DNA of 5,104 nucleotides, taken from Bacteriovorax stolpii. Lineage in GTDB: Bacteria > Bdellovibrionota > Bacteriovoracia > Bacteriovoracales > Bacteriovoracaceae. Positions 4,124-5,104 of the stretch are shown piece after piece. The stretch lies in NCBI GenBank assembly GCA_945890905.1, contig CAMDDI010000222.1, positions 1-5,104 of the forward strand. The letters run 5' to 3'. The position numbers were made by a program, and so were the translations under genes. A model generated the notes under the pieces. The model was not told the origin of the DNA and ran no database searches. It was given only the letters and a program-made list of their open reading frames with translations. The first letter of the stretch is position 1; each line of letters opens with the position of its first letter.

Positions 4124-5104
4124 AGTTTCTTCGGATAGAAGTTCATGGGTTGCTTGACTTCAACCGTACCGCCACCCATTGGCTCTGGGAATCCGATCCC
4201 TTTAAGCACTCCCACTACACACTTCTTAACTTCAGATGGAAGCGCCGATGCCCCATCCACACCGGCCTGGGCCACATGTCCAGAAGCCCCGATGGTGAAA
4301 TTAAGTTTGATCGCGCCAGAGGATTCATCCCCTGTTTTTTCCAATTCTTTTTGATAGCAGTAGCGGAATTGGGGAAGATGCTCGAGAAGAATTCTTCGAA
4401 TCACATCGGGATCCATGGAACCCAAGACTACAGTTTCAGAAGGCATGCCCGCTGAATAAATTGATTTTGTAATGCCTAATCCCTCAGCACCTTTTGAGGT
4501 ACCTAGAACTCCACTAGTGGCACCAACTAAGCTACCTTGATTAGTTGCCATGCCGGCAGCCTTAATTTGTCCAGAACCACTGCCAAGACCTACGCCTACA
4601 CCAATAAGGTCACTATTACTTCCCCCACCACCGGAAGGTCTAGATGTTTTAACACCTGAAAGTGATCCGCCTTTAGCGACAAGTGAACTTACAGATGAGG
4701 AAAAGTCTGCAGATTTATAAACTTCCACATTACCAAAAGATTTTGACGGAACCTGAGCATAGGCATTTGGATTTTTGGTCCCGCCGCCACTTTGGTTAGC
4801 AAGTTTTGTACTGGTAGGAATGGGTTTCGCTAACTTACCGGCATCTTTAACTGGCTCGGTTCCTTGTTTTACAATAATTTTCTTCTCTGTAGTCTTGGAT
4901 CCGGCTTCTGGTTGATTGGGCTTTTGTTTTGGAGGATTAATTTCTGGAGAGCCCACTACCTTCTTAGGTTTATCAGCTTCAACGGGGATAGGCTCAAGCT
5001 TCTTAGGCTCCGGTTTTTTTGCAGTTATAGACTGCTTATAAAGAATAGTTGCGAGACGTTCAGGGGCCAGCTCATCTTTCATTTTATCTTCAGGCACTTC
5101 AATA
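4120..5104 (-). CDS. TonB-like protein with AgmX/PglI-type C-terminal domain (N-terminus outside window)
   Basis: The protein probably spans the periplasm and passes motor energy to the envelope. The frame stays open to the window edge (upstream codons read Ile-Glu before a GTG at 5097), so the true start and an expected N-terminal membrane anchor are probably missing. Numbered from the GTG, 325 residues show: APERLATILYKQ (11-22); a Lys/Pro/Glu-rich spacer (about 26-66), as in TonB; a mixed low-complexity part; a Gly/Ser-rich stretch (about 143-210, with SGGGGS and GVGVGLGSGSG); and a compact C-terminal domain (about 222-325). That domain has DPDVIRRIL, YCYQKEL with Cys247, GAIKLNFTIGASGHV, VKKCVVGVL with Cys293, GFPEPMGGG and a final PMNFYPKKL. 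This pattern, with its two cysteines, is that of the AgmX/PglI tail known from myxobacterial gliding and envelope proteins. Partnership with the convergent ExbB/ExbD genes is inferred from position and family. Confidence 0.85.
   Translation of the reverse strand, partial: IEVPEDKMKDELAPERLATILYKQSITAKKPEPKKLEPIPVEADKPKKVVGSPEINPPKQKPNQPEAGSKTTEKKIIVKQGTEPVKDAGKLAKPIPTSTKLANQSGGGTKNPNAYAQVPSKSFGNVEVYKSADFSSSVSSLVAKGGSLSGVKTSRPSGGGGSNSDLIGVGVGLGSGSGQIKAAGMATNQGSLVGATSGVLGTSKGAEGLGITKSIYSAGMPSETVVLGSMDPDVIRRILLEHLPQFRYCYQKELEKTGDESSGAIKLNFTIGASGHVAQAGVDGASALPSEVKKCVVGVLKGIGFPEPMGGGTVEVKQPMNFYPKKL

Noticed and set aside
4145..4455. Plus-strand open frames opposite the TonB-like C-terminal domain
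   Set aside because: The minus-strand frame encodes a recognisable conserved domain, so these are shadows.
4600..4660. Gly/Ser-rich coding stretch as a DNA repeat array or recombination site
   Set aside because: The low complexity is at the protein level (Gly and Ser codons). I see no exact repeated DNA unit.

Overview
The window carries eight genes (six complete, one cut at each end) and looks like chromosome from a Gram-negative, moderately AT-rich bacterium. Three things point to a Gram-negative cell: an LPS heptose gene (gmhA), two genes with Sec-type signal peptides, and an ExbB/ExbD proton-channel operon beside a TonB-like protein with an AgmX/PglI-type C-terminal domain. That last domain is typical of Myxococcota and Bdellovibrionota. 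With the low GC and the secreted protein-glutaminase-like enzyme, a Bdellovibrio/Bacteriovorax-type organism is my best guess. This is inference, not something the sequence proves.

Layout. Positions 1-230 (+) hold the C-terminal 75 residues of thioredoxin. Positions 271/277-858 (+) encode GmhA, sedoheptulose-7-phosphate isomerase. Between them is a perfect 29-nt hairpin (238-266) with a Shine-Dalgarno-like GAAGG just 5' of it and the gmhA start just 3' of it. Positions 941-1846 (+) encode a secreted protein whose second half matches the protein-glutaminase (protein-glutamine deamidase) fold, with an apparent Cys-His-Asp triad. Positions 1856-2281 (+) encode a small secreted protein of unknown function, 9 nt downstream and probably cotranscribed. 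A hairpin with a pyrimidine-rich tail (2290-2320) closes that unit.

A consensus TATAAT box (2359-2364) and a strong ribosome-binding site start the next operon: a MotA/TolQ/ExbB channel protein (2404-3045) followed by two different ExbD/TolR proteins (3058-3585 and 3595-4110). The TonB-like AgmX/PglI-tail gene (4120-5104, minus strand, N-terminus outside the window) converges on this operon with only 9 bp between stop codons.

How the genes may work together. The ExbB and ExbD proteins should form an inner-membrane channel powered by the proton motive force. The TonB-like protein is a plausible periplasm-spanning partner carrying that energy to the outer envelope. The one-ExbB/two-ExbD gene order resembles the Myxococcus AglR-AglQ-AglS motor, whose partner GltJ/AgmX carries the same type of C-terminal domain. 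The deamidase and its small neighbour form a separate secreted pair. The most unusual items are that pair, the SD-hairpin-start arrangement at gmhA, and the tail-to-tail placement of motor and TonB-like genes. I saw no tRNA, rRNA, CRISPR array, insertion sequence or phage gene.
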